In this document: positions 31,691 to 43,496 of the stretch, in pieces | How positions within the stretch are numbered: the first letter of the stretch is position 1 | How the letters are laid out: each line of letters begins with the position of its first letter | DNA from: Globisporangium splendens | Lineage: Eukaryota; Oomycota; Peronosporomycetes; Pythiales; Pythiaceae | Direction of reading: 5' to 3' | Length of the DNA stretch: 50,394 nt | Assembly (NCBI GenBank): GCA_006386115.1 | Contig: VFIW01000054.1 | Span: 388,412-438,805 of the forward strand | Notes under the pieces: generated by a model | Told to the model about the DNA's origin: nothing | The model's input: only the letters and a program-made list of their open reading frames with translations | The model's database searches: none | Position numbers and translations under genes: made by a program

Positions 31691-31728
31691 CTTCCAGTGG
31701 TGAGAGACAGAGACACAGGAGGCTGAGA

Positions 31729-33645
31729 ATGAGTTTACTGGCGCTGCTCGACGGCGGAATGACGCTCGAGGCCACGCTCGCGTTCGTGGACGACTGCACG
31801 ATCGACAGCGACGAGGAGATGGACGTCGACACGACGGCGACTGTGGCTGGGCTCGAAAGCGCGCTGCCACACAAAGCAGTGGGCGATGCAATGGACGAGA
31901 AGAGCTTCTTTGACGCAGTGGACGAGTTTGTGAACCGCACGAATGGCGGTGACACCGATGACAACGACGATGACGGCTCGGGGAGCAGTGAGACCGAGTA
32001 CGTGACGATGACTGAAGCGCTCCATCTCCTCGATGCGTACGAGGTTGTCAGCGACCCTCTCGCCGTGAGGGAAGACATTGTGATGACTCCCGACGCTGCC
32101 GTTCCTGTGCCCGTGAAAGGTGCGAAGGTAAAGTCTCAGCCAGCGACGAAAAAGCCGCGACAGAGTGCAGTCCCGAAACCACGACAGCAGGTGAAAACTG
32201 CAGTTGCTCAACCAAAGACTAACGCAACATTGACGACTACAGCGATCAGCGCTACGAGCCCAACGTCGGACGAGCAGCCAGCCAAACCGACGAAAAAGCG
32301 CGTGCGCAAGCAGCGGGAAGAGCTGCTGTACTTGCGGAAAAAAGTGGTCGAGATGGAAAACTTGCTCGAGAAATTGCAGGAAAACGACTCGAACGGGAGC
32401 AGCAGCAGTCCCACGAGCTCAGCAGGCATGCTGAATGCGGGGACAATTAAGCAGGAAGGCGAGAAAAAAATCTCAATTGGGTCTGTTTGGGAGCGCGTCG
32501 CGGAACGGCAGTACAAAGAACGCGAGCGCTCGGAGCGGGAGAATCGGAAGCTCAAGGCAACGCTCGAAGGACAAATCAAACTGGTGAAAAGCCTCGAGAG
32601 CTTGCTGACCCACGATCCAGACATCGATGTAAGTGAACTCGCTACACGTGCAAGGAAGCGTACGCATTCGTCGTATCAATTTTGCTCACAAAACCCTTTT
32701 ACATATGTCTGTAGATGCTCGGCACTTCGGCGAAGCAGAAACGGCTCAAGTATCACCTCCATGGGTTTCCTAGCAATGATTCTGAGATCCTGGAACAGTT
32801 GAAAGCGGAACTCGCAGAAGCGTACCCGATATTCGAGCGCGAATATGCTGCAAGTGCTTTGAAAGACATGGTCGAAGATGAAGACGACATTAGCGTGAAA
32901 AACAACTCGGATCAGGGCATGTTTGTCCAGTTCATCGCGAACAAGACCGTCCCTTACGACCTACAAGTGACAGCAAGCGTACTCTGGCGATTTCTATCGC
33001 AGGAAGGAATCAAAAGCCACTGTTACTACTATCATGAGGTACGCCTTCTTTCCCCGAAGAGTAGCTCAGAGCTGACGAAATCGTGCTGAAATGCATGCTG
33101 ATTCGGTGACCCGTTTCAAACTGACTGTGTATGTTTGTGTTCAATTGTAGCTTGAAGACGTCACTAGAGACTACTCGGCACGTGATTTTGGCGTGAAAAT
33201 GGAGGCACAGCAGAAGAACCTGGACATCCATGGCAAGCATGTGATCAAAAAGATCGAAGAGCAAGACCGCGTTGTGCTCATGTGGTGCGCTTTTGTGCAG
33301 CCGGTCAAGTTCACGGGTGTTCCAACGAACGGCATGCGCTTTCGAGAGAGAGGCTGGACCGTTATCCAGCCGAATAAACACAGCCCGTCGAAACCAGCAT
33401 CGACTTCTACAGCTTGTGATACGTTGAGCACCGATGTCAATTCTGCCAAAGCGAAGTCGACCGTGATCAAGACACACATCACGTTTACCCCGGACCTGGA
33501 CGACACCGTGGCCATGAAAAACGTCGGGGCACTCACGGACCTCGTGATCAGCTCGGTCGAGAGCAACGTGGTCGTCTTTACCGAGCTCATCGACGGCTTG
33601 TTGCGCGAGCAGGAGTGGCGAAACAGTCACCCCGTCGTAGTCTGA
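31729..33645 (+). CDS. M96-type protein, KRVR subgroup (572 aa, 3 exons)
   Basis: Exons 31729-32628, 32715-33038 and 33151-33645; introns 86 and 112 bp, phase 0, GTAAG/GTACG donors. The start is the ATG before LLALLDGGMTLEATLAFVDD; upstream in-frame sequence covers the probable initiator and is excluded. Two acidic N-terminal segments, Lys/Pro/Gln-rich middle, basic helix 187-215 (PTKKRVRKQREELLYLRKK) in which the Asn, Ala and Arg positions of the bZIP signature are replaced by Pro, Arg and Gln. Second helix about 265-295 (SERENRKLKATLEGQIKLV). START-like domain: FIANKTVPYDLQVTASVLW, KHVIKKIEEQDRVVLMWCAF, FRERGWTVIQP, and ESNVVVFTELIDGLLREQEW at the end. Same subgroup as 36674-38779. Confidence 0.85.
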
Positions 33646-34182
33646 GCAAAAAGCAGTCATCAAGCGTGAACGAAACATGGCCATGAGGAATGCCACTGGA
33701 ACGTTTCGTCTGCCGTATCAAGGCAACCGTAACAATTGAGTATCAACTTTAGCCTATTTACAAGCATTGGCGCCTCCCGTTTTCTTTCCTTTCTCGTGAC
33801 ATCCCATCCTGTGCAGAGTGACTTCCAAGTGACAGGGACAAGGGTTCATTCACACGGAGTGATGGTCGATCCAACTGTCCGGCGCGTAATCATTACTGTA
33901 CGTGAAGGATCAAATTTCTACCACTCATAGTAGTCTGTTCTCAAATTTTAGCCAATTAAGTCGCACTCTCTGATTTCAGAATGCGTGTCAAAAATCACAA
34001 CGGTTGTCTGGGACGATAATCAGACCAACACTCCGGAAGCGTAATCGTTGCACCAAATTACATCATTTCCACCACGCGTTGCACTCCATTCCTCATTAAT
34101 TTTGACCAATCACATCGCATCTGCTTCGTCAGAATGCATGACAAAAAAGCATCATTGCTGTCCAAAAACGGAGAAGAGCGCA
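33646..34182. other. Intergenic region
   Basis: Spacer between M96 loci; no gene or repeat recognised. Confidence 0.55.
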
Positions 34183-34935
34183 ATGCAGTTCGTCCACAAT
34201 GACACGCTGGACGCTGCGCTCGCGTTTCCGGACGACTGGGATACGGGGACGATGGACCACGAGGTCGTGGGGCTGCACGCTGAGGCGCCGGCGGTGCTGC
34301 AGCCAGACGATCTACCCATGTCTCCGCTATTGCTACCTGATGTGTCATCGCCTGTCGCCGATACGAGCGCCAAAGTGTTCGACTTGGGCATGGAGGCAAC
34401 GACGTGCACTCGTGACACTCCGGTGACAATTGTACTGGTAGATGCAACGAAAGTTTCACCATGCATTGTTATTTTCCTCAATGTTTTAACCGTGATTCTC
34501 GCTATGCTGGAACGACATAATGCACTAACATGACCGAAGACATTCGTAGTCGCACGTACGGCATCGAAATCAACCACAAAGAAGTTCAGGTAGCGTTCTG
34601 GGGATGTCGGTGATGCGCAAGTACGTCGAGAACGGTCGCACCGTATTTTCTTAGTCTGGACGGTTCGAGCCTGTCGAGTTTTTCGGGAGCTCCATGTCAG
34701 GATTAGCATTTCGCCATAAAGGCTGGGTGGACATCACGCCGTCGAAACTCAACCCGGGGAAGCTGTTCTGATGCAATCGCACTATCGGATTGAGTCCGAG
34801 GTGGCGGCGAGTCCCGACGAGATGGTCAGCGTGCTCATGGACTTGGTGATCAACACGGTCGACCTCAATCTGGACACGAGTCACCATTTTATTGAGAGTC
34901 TGCTGCTGCACGACGCGATGAAGGAACGAAAGTAA
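34183..34935 (+). pseudogene. M96-type pseudogene with central deletion
   Basis: ATG at 34183 begins a family N-terminus (MQFVHNDTLDAALAFPDDWD) that runs about 90 codons. The bZIP-like helix, second helix and the first part of the START-like domain are missing. From about 34530 a fragment of the last exon follows (MTEDIRSRTYGIEIN) but meets TGA near 34610, shifts frame (RKYVENGRTVF; PVEFFG... FRHKGWVDITP) and ends with HHFIESLLLHDAMKERK before the TAA at 34933-34935. The C-terminal motifs resemble those of the KRVR subgroup (GWVDITP compare GWTVIQP). Several lesions make it non-functional. Confidence 0.75.
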
Positions 34936-36673
34936 ATCGACCACTCATGGTGTCAGTTTCCTGGACTCCAATCGCAACCTGCTACCTTCGAATGCACGTA
35001 TATTGGATCCTGCCATGAACGACCAGTTTTCTTGAAAATGCCTCCCAAAAGCGTCCACCTGACCACTTTCGCACCGGTGTTAGACCTGCTGAGAGAGTGG
35101 CGCGGTGGTCGCAAAAGAGAGAGATAGAGACAGCGAGTGTCCGCCTCCAAGCTGGCCATAGTTGGACGTTCGAATAAGCTTACGCGCACACGGACATTCG
35201 GGTCAACTTCGAATGAAAATCCACTGGACGATTAAACCACTGAATTGCTGGATGCGACCTTCGCGACCTGGTGTAATCGTGTAATCATCGGCGTTTTAAT
35301 CTCCATTTCCGACCCAAATGTTTATGACTCCGCGTTCCACTGGACGTATACGCTGCGATGACGCCATGCGACACCGACATGGAGAGCCCGTCCGGAGTGA
35401 GAAAACGAGCCTACACCTGGCTACTTTGTGTGGTGGATACATCTCCATTTTCCGCATCGAAAGGCAAAGAAAAGCAAATATCCACGTGTGTAGAGCACCG
35501 TGGTGCAGCACAAAATGGCGTCATGAGGTCGTCCAAGCACCGCACGTTTTAACGAAGTGTCTCTCAGATTACGCGCACTGCCGCCATCAACAGCTCGCTT
35601 TGCCGTGTTGTGCGCCGTGTTGGTATACGCTATAGATCCATTTCTCTGCTGCTGCTGCAGCCTGCTCGCTTTCTCCATACTGCTGTTAATCCATACCCCC
35701 CACTGTTCCTCCATATGCAATCCCCATCTCGATCGGATGTACCTCACTCAGCTGGAGGGCGGACCAGACCCGCCATGACGCCGTGGTCTCATCCGAGGCA
35801 CTCCAAAGTTCAACCTCCCCATGAAAACAAGGAGAACCAACTCGAAACTTTAATCAGTTCATGTCAGAGAAGTCTTCTCCAGTGCACGGTACAACTCTGA
35901 CTTAGCATGAGTGCACGAAGACACGTGGACGCTCTCAAGAGGTCAGTCAGACAGGTAGGAAGCTCATCTGGGGAAGCAGGTAACTGAGAGCATCGTGGGC
36001 GAGTCAGAGGAGTTGACGCTTCGGTGGATTCTCTGGCGGCCAGCGCCACTTTGCGAGATCGCTCTTCTACAGAGCGCCACTGTAAGTTTTCGCATTGTGT
36101 GCGCTGGTTCGGCGCGCGAAGAACGACGTTCCACCCAACAAGAAGCGCAATAATGTACTCATCACTCTCTCGTGATCCCAGCGCATGCATTCCGATTACG
36201 CGGCTCGTTCGACCGTAATCACTCACAGTTTTTCTCATCAATGGATGTTGTGAGGACCTCTGGTTGGTGGAAATTGGAACCAAGTGCTGTTTTAGCCAGT
36301 GCGAGCGCAGCACAGTGAACCGTAATCAATACTCCTAAATACCGACCCACATTCTCGAGCAGGTGCAGGTGACGCCCGTTCTACCTCTCCTCAATTTATC
36401 CTGCATAATATTATATATTTGGGATAATAAGTGATGCATATCTTTGAATAATGTTCTCCACAGCATGCGTAAATTCGTATTCACGTGATTTATGCGAAAC
36501 ATTGCTGTTGTCACTCGAAACACTGGCGGAAACGCCCACTCACGACGACCACGTTCTATTGGCGCCAGTGGCAAAGGCAGAACTTGAATGAGCGCGGACA
36601 GCGGAAGTGGACGCGAAGCGGCAGCCACGACGACACCCAACAACGCATCTCGCTTTTTCTAATACACGAACAC
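34936..36673. other. Intergenic region
   Basis: 1.7 kb without a convincing gene. The open frame at 35864-36313 (- strand, 149 codons) has no recognised motif. A purine run (AGAGAGAGATAGAGA) is at 35120-35135. A TTCACGTGATT block near 36481-36491 resembles the shared promoter element at 6150-6181. Confidence 0.5.
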
Positions 36674-38779
36674 ATGAACTTCCAGAGCACGCCCCGCGCC
36701 TCCTGCCCCGCGTCGGAGCTGTCGCTCGAAGAGGCGCTCGCGTTCTTCGACGGCTACGACGAGCATGGAGAGCTGAGTGGCGGTGGGGGAGGCGCGTACG
36801 CCCCGCCGCCGTCCTCGTCCGCGATGAGCATGAATCACATGGTAATGATGCAGATGCAGCAGCAGCATGGAACCTCTGCGATGACGATGAACCCCATGGG
36901 CGACTCGGACGTGCTCATGATGGACGACGCCGCGAATGCGTTCATGCACGGAGGCGCCGACGCGATGTTTCTCCAGGCTGGCGGGATCTGCAGTACCGGG
37001 AATAATGGTGCAGAAGGTGAGGAAGATGCGGATTTTCGGATCGATATGATGACCGCGAGTCTGCTGCAGCCGATGCATATCGGCGGCGCTGCTCGTGAAG
37101 ACAATGCGGACGCGACGTGCTGGGAATCGACCCCCATGCAGGCGCTGCTCGCGTCGGAGCTTCCCCCGACTGCGCTTGAGACGATGACCGTGAAATCCAC
37201 GGCGACGGCGGACTTTGCAGTATCGGCAACCCCGGCGGCCAAGGCAAAGAAGAAGACTACAATCGCCAAGAAAGCGAAAACAAGCGTGGTGGCGAACGCG
37301 TCGACCGCGCTCGTCGTGCCGCCACCAACGAAAGCGCAGAAGCCGACCGCAATGACGGCGGCAGCGGCTGCTGCGACCACGAGTTCGAGCACCAAGCGCG
37401 TGCGTCGACAGAAAGAGGAATTGCTGTATCTGCGCACCAAGGTCGTGGAATTGGAAGAGCGACTTCAACAGCTGAAGCGCGTGAACGGCGAGACGAACAG
37501 CAGCAAGGGCTCGCCTGTCAACTCAAATTGTGAAGACGCCGATGGCTCCGCATCGCCGACGACCACGGCGCCCACAACGAGCAACGATCAGTCGCCCGTG
37601 TCCTCGCAGAAAGAGAAAACGCAAAAAGATGACGAGACTGAGACCGAAGAAGACGACGACACAGTGCCCGCGATCTCGCCTGCGTTGCTCGCGTCTGTGT
37701 GGGAAAATGTCGCAGACCGGCAATACAAAGAGCGCTTACGCGCCGAACAACAGAACAAGAAGCTCAAGACGATGCTCGAAGGCCAGATCAAACTGGCGAC
37801 GAGTCTGGAGAAGATTCTCAAGAAACGGCCCAACATGGAGGTACGATGGCAGGGTGTGGTTGAGCGCCACGAGCAACAATTATTTGCTTATTGACCCTCT
37901 TGTTGGTTAACGTTTTAGGTATTATACCCAGATACAGAGAACAAGCCGCCAAAGGCGCAGCGCGTGATCACGTACGAAGAAAGTGATGCCGATATATTCA
38001 AGACGCAGCTCGAGGCCGTCGAAAAAGCGTACCCGGACGTCGATGAAGTGATGAAGAATACGGGCTTTTTCACCTCGGAGGAGACGCGCCACGACGTACG
38101 TGTCAAGGATTTCCCTGATGACGATGGCGTGCTCATGGAGTTCATGGCGACGACCACAGTGCCCTTCGATCTGCATGTGACAGGTAACGCTCTGTGGCGC
38201 TTCATGAGCGAAGTTGCAATCAAGCGGCATTGTTATTTTGAAAAGGTACCGTGTGATCTCGCTGTCCCTATTTCTCAAGATATAATTCAGACTTTGTGCT
38301 GATGCGCTTTTTCGTTCTCTGTTTTTCTTATACGCAACGTGTAGCCAGTGGAATCGACAGAAGACACAATACAGCGTGGGTTTGGTTTGAACCTGGACGA
38401 AGGTGGCTTGAAGGTCGATCTGCGCGGGAAGCACACTCTGCGGAAGTACATTGAAGACGACCGCGTGGTGATTGTGTGGAAGTCACTCATGGAGCCGATT
38501 TCGCTTCCATCCAAAGTAAAGGGGCTGCGCTTCCACGACATTGGCTATCTGGTCGCACAAAGGTCCGAGAGCAACCCGATCGGTTCAACGCTCATCAAAG
38601 CCTACGGAAACATGAGCCCGGTCTTGCCCGAGGAGACAGGTGATCAAGACGAACAGATTGGTGCGCTCACAGATTTCGTCATCAATTGCCATGAGAGCAA
38701 CGTCGCGCTGTGCACGCAGTTGGTCAACGATCTGCTAGTCGAGGAAGAGTGGAAGGCGACCATCCCGGTGATTTTGTAG
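36674..38779 (+). CDS. M96-type protein, KRVR subgroup (642 aa, 3 exons)
   Basis: Exons 36674-37840, 37919-38245 and 38345-38779; introns 78 and 99 bp, phase 0. N-terminal LSLEEALAFFDGYDEHG (17-33), then Met/Gln-rich and acidic low complexity, an Ala/Lys/Thr-rich stretch (185-240), basic helix 240-268 (TKRVRRQKEELLYLRTK, then VVELEERLQQL), an acidic Ser/Thr linker, second helix about 345-385 (RAEQQNKKLKTMLEGQIKLA). START-like domain: SDADIFKTQLEAVEKAYPDV, FMATTTVPFDLHVTGNALW, TLRKYIEDDRVVIVWKSLME, ESNVALCTQLVNDLLVEEEW. As in 31729-33645 the bZIP base-contact pattern is altered, so DNA specificity may differ or be lost. Largest intact member here. Confidence 0.86.
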
Positions 38780-39350
38780 TCTCATGAACGGGTTCGCGCA
38801 TTTTGTTTCCACCCCTCATTATCCATTGCTTTATGAAGTGCTCACGCTACAGTACCAGTGCTTAAAGCAGCGTTTTTTTTAAAAATGAAATAAGAAGAAA
38901 ATCCGACGTACTTTTAGATCTGGACTCTCATTGATTTGTCATGCACATCTGTACGTCGTGATAGACAATTTCCCTCCGAGCTACCTCAGCAGCTTGGGAT
39001 GCGATGATTAAGACCCGACTAGGCATATTTTGCGCAAATGCGATGTCCAAAAGTTGATCGTACAAGCATTTAATGAACTTTTCTTACAAGCAAAGTACGT
39101 CAGGATTGGTCTCCTATTCTTGACACAGCTACTTGCAGCAGATAGAACTCTTGATACTTTTACCAATGAACCAAATGAGCTCCTCGCATGTTGAAGATCC
39201 ATTAGGTACAGTTGACGATACTTTATGTGACAGGACATATGCTTACCCGGTCGGAACGTTCCCACCGCGTTCCGAGTGACTCAGTGTAAACCTGATTAAA
39301 CCAGAGCAACTGTCTTCAGCGATGTCCTGCTCGAAGTCATCTCCGCTCGA
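38780..39350. other. Intergenic region
   Basis: Spacer; nothing recognised beyond a T/A homopolymer stretch near 38873-38885. Confidence 0.55.
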
Positions 39351-39366
39351 GCGTCATTTCCAACTT
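39351..39366 (+). promoter_or_regulatory. Initiator motif of 39439-40038
   Basis: GCGTCATTTCCAACTT resembles the oomycete initiator, about 75 bp before the ATG at 39439, and argues against the in-frame ATG at 39322. Confidence 0.45.
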
Positions 39367-39438
39367 GGCTCCGTGCCACAGACAAGTCTCTTGTCCATCG
39401 ACGTCGAGCCAGACCCTCTTACTCTCTTCAGCCTGTGT

Positions 39439-40038
39439 ATGAACATAGAGCTGCTGGAAGAAGACCACATCGCGACACTAGACGAAGTACTCGCGTACAT
39501 CGACAACAATTATCCCAGTAGTGACGATTCCAGCGAGAGTGCAGTTTTCGAGACTGCACATCACGAGCACAAGACTGACAACGAAACCGTTTGCAATGAC
39601 GTTCCAAACCAAAGGCAGCGACACGAAATGTTGAATTTCGACGACAATAGCAAGAAGAAACAGCTAGCAGCAAAGCCGCGGACACGGTACAAATCCCAGA
39701 TCTTGCAACTGCGCGACCTCGTCGTGGATCTGGAAGCTCGGCTCGTTCATTTGCAGAGGATTCGCTTGCTCGACGATACGAGTAAAACTTCCACGACGTC
39801 CTCGGGACACACCTGCAGTACAACAGCTCGATCGGAAAACTCAGACCAAGATGTCGAGCCCACTAGCTTTGAGACGGTGATCGCTGAGTACAAGCGGCTA
39901 CAGCTAGCCAGACGAAGGAATCGACAACTGCGCAAGGCGTTGACAGAACGGGTCAATGTGCACAAACAGATCGAGCGCTTGCTGTTCACTCAACGAGTAT
40001 TGCCTGAAACCAGTAACTCCAACACGAATAAGAATTAA
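39439..40038 (+). CDS. Short M96-type protein, helices only (199 aa)
   Basis: ATG at 39439 (MNIELLEEDHIATLDEVLAY) matches the family N-terminus. Acidic stretch, then basic helix about 75-107 (KPRTRYKSQILQLRDLVVDL, then EARLVHLQ) and second helix about 150-190 (RRRNRQLRKALTERVNVHKQ). The frame ends at TAA where other members splice into exon 2; no START-like exon is recognisable in the following 690 bp. It is either a truncated copy or a protein carrying only the bZIP-like part, which could act as a dominant partner of full-length members by dimerising without the C-terminal domain (inference). The frame is intact over 199 codons, which argues against a long-dead pseudogene. Confidence 0.65.
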   Translation: MNIELLEEDHIATLDEVLAYIDNNYPSSDDSSESAVFETAHHEHKTDNETVCNDVPNQRQRHEMLNFDDNSKKKQLAAKPRTRYKSQILQLRDLVVDLEARLVHLQRIRLLDDTSKTSTTSSGHTCSTTARSENSDQDVEPTSFETVIAEYKRLQLARRRNRQLRKALTERVNVHKQIERLLFTQRVLPETSNSNTNKN

Positions 40039-40727
40039 AACAACTAGCTTTCGAATGTTATCTCATGCCTCTCTGTGGGCATGCTCCATTGCTGAAGAAT
40101 CGACACCAGGTTTGCGGTCTCACGAGTGGAAGTGGGTGGAACCTCGTACACAAAACGACAGTCGTGAGGAAACCATGGTGGGTACAGTGACCTCAGCCTG
40201 AAGTTTGGCAAGTACTTCAAGTACCTCCGAAGGGCGGCAGCTCAGAAACCTCCTTGCAGACTGAACTCGAGAATGAAATGGTCCACGCCTCGATACTGGT
40301 GAGAACTGAACTGAGTTGACGCATTCGCGACCAGTTGATGTTGTGAAGCGAGGAAGTTGAACGCTGAAGTGCAGTTGTTATGTTAACAAATTATCATTGG
40401 CTAAAAGTGCATATAAATTAGAGAGTGTGTACAGTACTTTAATGACACTTTTATCAGTTGACGCGTCAGTTGAAGGGACCTGAGTTGACTCATCATGAGC
40501 CAAGCTTTCTTAGCCTTTTCGTTTTGATTGCCAGCGAGTGATCTACTGGTATACAGCAACAAGAAGAGCTTCTACCTTCTTTCGTTTCCTTTCAAAGCGA
40601 TACTCTGCCCAGATTCGCTGGTGGGACATTGAGCACGCGACTAAAATGTACTCGGGCGTCGAATTGTCAACGCTTGTGCTATCTTCCAGGAACGAAGAGT
40701 CGCTGTTTGACTTAACCAGAACCTTCA
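40039..40727. other. Intergenic region
   Basis: No START-like exon, repeat or other gene found between the short gene and the next - strand gene. Confidence 0.55.
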
Positions 40728-42415
40728 TCAGCAATAGCCCCCTGTGGTCTTCGTCGCTCGTTCAAGAAGCACATTTTCGATCATTTGGTGGCTGCAGGTA
40801 AGGTTCATTGCTATCGAATTGATGACAAAGTCGATTATCGCTTCGATCTTCATCGGATTCATGTTTGCGACAGCATCAGTGAGCACGGGCGTATCGATAA
40901 AACATGTCTGCACGAGCGTATATGTCTCGTTGACACTCGGACTATGGGTTTGTGGTCGCTTCATCACGATGAATCCTTTTTCCAAAAACCTGACACCCGA
41001 CGCATGCTCGTTAAATTGCGTTTGAGCATTCAGCGCGTTAATAACAATCACAACGCGCTCTTCTTCAACATAACGCCGTAGCACTTGTTTGGCATTGTAT
41101 TGCGCACTCTTGTGGTTCAGCTTAACCATGAAATTGCAGTTCTCGACGATAGTGTCGTGTGTTGCATCCACGTGCTAAAATACAAAAAAGAAAGTCCATG
41201 AACCATTAGTGACAACCACACATTCCCAGCTTTTATCAAGAAAATAAACAACGTACATGGCGGATGCTGTGTCTGTAAATTCGATCTGGGAGTCGATCTT
41301 TCGCAAACACGTAGTGGTGCCACACTGCTTTGCCGGTCGCGTGCAGGTCAAACGGCAGTAATTTGTTCGCAAACACTTTCAAACAAACGGCGTTCCCAAG
41401 GTGATCGGTCTCCATCTGAACATCAATATGCGACGTCACTTCCTGCTGCACTCTGCTTGTTTCAAAAATAGTGTCGACTTCTGAATACGAGCTCTCGATG
41501 CCTACAATCAATTCGTCAAAGATCGCGGCATCGGAGCGGGATGGTGCAGGCGGATCAACCTGATACTGGTGCTCCATTTGGCTTTGTACAGTTTTTTCAA
41601 CTTCCTACAAACACAGACAGTTTTAATGAGCGGATAGGTGCACCAAAAGACATCCAACTTCGTCGTGCACATACCTTCGAACGGACTTTCTTGGCCAAGA
41701 AGTTCTCTAGGCTTCGCGCGATTTTGAGCTGGTTCTCCAGCAAGAGCTTTAATCGAATGTTCTCGCGCTCCGATAGCGTACGCCTCTGTTGCTGGTATTC
41801 AACGATAATTTTCCACGCCGAATGTTGCTCTTGTCCATTCTGCCCAGCACCTTGTAAGGTGCCGGCGTCGCTCGATGCTGGAGCAGGCATGCCCATCCTG
41901 CCCTCCAGACGCTCTGAGACGGCGCCTTTTTGAGTTAAAGCAAGTTGTCGTTCCAGTTCCAGCACTTTGCGGCGGAGATAAACCAACTCGCTGCGCCGTG
42001 CGTCGCGCGCTTTGTTCGAGTTCGGCTTGGGCTGTTTCTTCGCAGTCGCTGGTTTGCCCCATTTTGCAGCCAGGACCGTAGATGCATTGCTATTCGCATT
42101 GTTCAGGTGCGGGGCCTGTGCTGTCATTGACATCGCTGTTGAAGGTGGCAATGGCTCTGCAGAACCGCCTTCTTCAGTGTCATGACTGGAGCTAGGCGCT
42201 CTGTGCAAGGCTTCTTCTTCGACGGCTACCAGCTCGTCGTGCACAGATCGACTTCGCTCTTCCTCCTCCTGCTGCTGCGCGATCTGCCCACTTCCGTCAT
42301 AGCCACGCGGCGCGCTGTCGTCTCCGAATGCGGGTGGGGTGTCAAACTCTCTCAGGAACGCGCGCACGGCGTCGAATTCCGCGCCGTCACCGTCTGCTAC
42401 TGAACGATCGTCCAT
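40728..42415 (-). CDS. M96-type bZIP-like/START-like protein (511 aa, 3 exons)
   Basis: Exons 42415-41675, 41604-41257 and 41174-40728; introns 70 and 81 bp, phase 0, GTATG/GTACG donors. Nearest relative is 21940-23640: exon 1 has exactly the same length (741 bp) and the N-termini share GAEFDAVRAFL, and a Gln run is present at 47-49. bZIP-like helix 130-158 (PNSNKARDARRSELVYLRRK), second helix about 215-247 (ERENIRLKLLLENQLKIA), START-like domain with SRSDAAIFDELIVGIESSYS, FANKLLPFDLHATGKAVW, SHQMIENVLLERATK. The otherwise conserved V-W-(R/K)-A step reads VVIVINALNAQ here: the Trp is replaced by Ile, so its START-like pocket may be altered. The + strand just past the gene is free until the LTR. 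Confidence 0.87.
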
Positions 42416-43091
42416 GTTGTCTGAATGAATGAATCGCGCTTTGGCGCGGCTGTTTATAATCAGGGGAGACACTCCATTAACTAATAGTAGTAGGTATCTC
42501 TGGAGCGACTAGGTCGATCGCAGACGGAACTTGATTGGTCACTGGGACGTCTTCCTTCAGTCGACGCATGCGTCGAGCCGGCGGGCCGACCCGCGTACTG
42601 TTGGCTAAGCTCAAAGAGCTCCAGGATGGCAAGACCCAAACCCGTTTAAGACCCACTTGGTTCTATGTCCGCTGAAAAGCGTCTCTGGCAGGACTGGAAT
42701 CCTCAACAATCAGCGTGAGGGACAGAAGCTTTCCCACTGTGCCACGCCACCGGGCTTCCATGTTGTCTGCTTGCTCTGATACGCAACACAGGGCTTTTTT
42801 CTGCCTTGAACTACGCAGATCTCCGAAGTCATCCCTCCTCCAGCCTCCTCTCTCCGGCCCCAGCGAAAGAGCCAAGCACATCTGAATCAATCCTCTCTCA
42901 TACTGAGGAGCAACCAATTCAAGTGTCAACCAGCCTCGCGACAACAGGCGCTTAATTCAACCTCGGTCGAGCAATGCCGCTGTTCTACGTCGTGGCCAGG
43001 TGCTCAACAGCAGTGCATCCCATGGCGAAAAACGCGCTTCGTTTGACGCGTTGTGCCCATTACACCTGTCGATAATCTATGAACTCGTATT
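42416..43091. other. Intergenic region, left flank of element B
   Basis: No gene recognised. A TTATAAACAG TATA-like motif lies on the - strand about 35 bp before the ATG at 42415. The insertion point of element B is at 43091/43092 (flanking bases GTATT; the other flank is outside the window). Confidence 0.55.
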
Positions 43092-43496
43092 TGTAAAAGG
43101 GCGCTGTTCCAAACAGTCCCCAAAACACGGCACACACGCTTGTGCCAGAGGAAGCGATTCTCCCGACTTGGAGGGAGGAAGGAAGACTTGAGGGCTTGGT
43201 GGTAAAATTTGCAACTGAATTAAAATGCTTATGGTTCCTGACACTACATGTAAATGAACCCCAAGGGCTCCTAGAGGTTTTATAACTAAAACCTAAACAT
43301 ACACAATAAAACCTATGAATATGATATATAAAACCTTGGGTACACTGAGGTTGAACCTACGAGATCTTCGAGAAGCTTGAACTTGAAGTCCCGTGGAAAA
43401 TTCCCTGCAAAGTGATTGGCTACAGCCACTCACTTTAGGTGGCAGAGACACGTTGGTCTCATCACCAGTGCAGTTTCCAAGTAGGAACCATCACTC

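Noticed and set aside
35864..36313. 149-codon open frame on the - strand
   Set aside because: No recognisable motif and no support from a second copy.
39322..39438. Earlier in-frame ATG for the short M96-type gene
   Set aside because: The initiator-like motif at 39351-39366 lies downstream of it, and the family N-terminus starts at 39439.
43092..43110. LTR boundary at the TGTTCC motif (43105)
   Set aside because: Similarity between the two LTRs extends to TGTAAAAGGG, and the primer-binding site next to 50080 fits the outer boundary.
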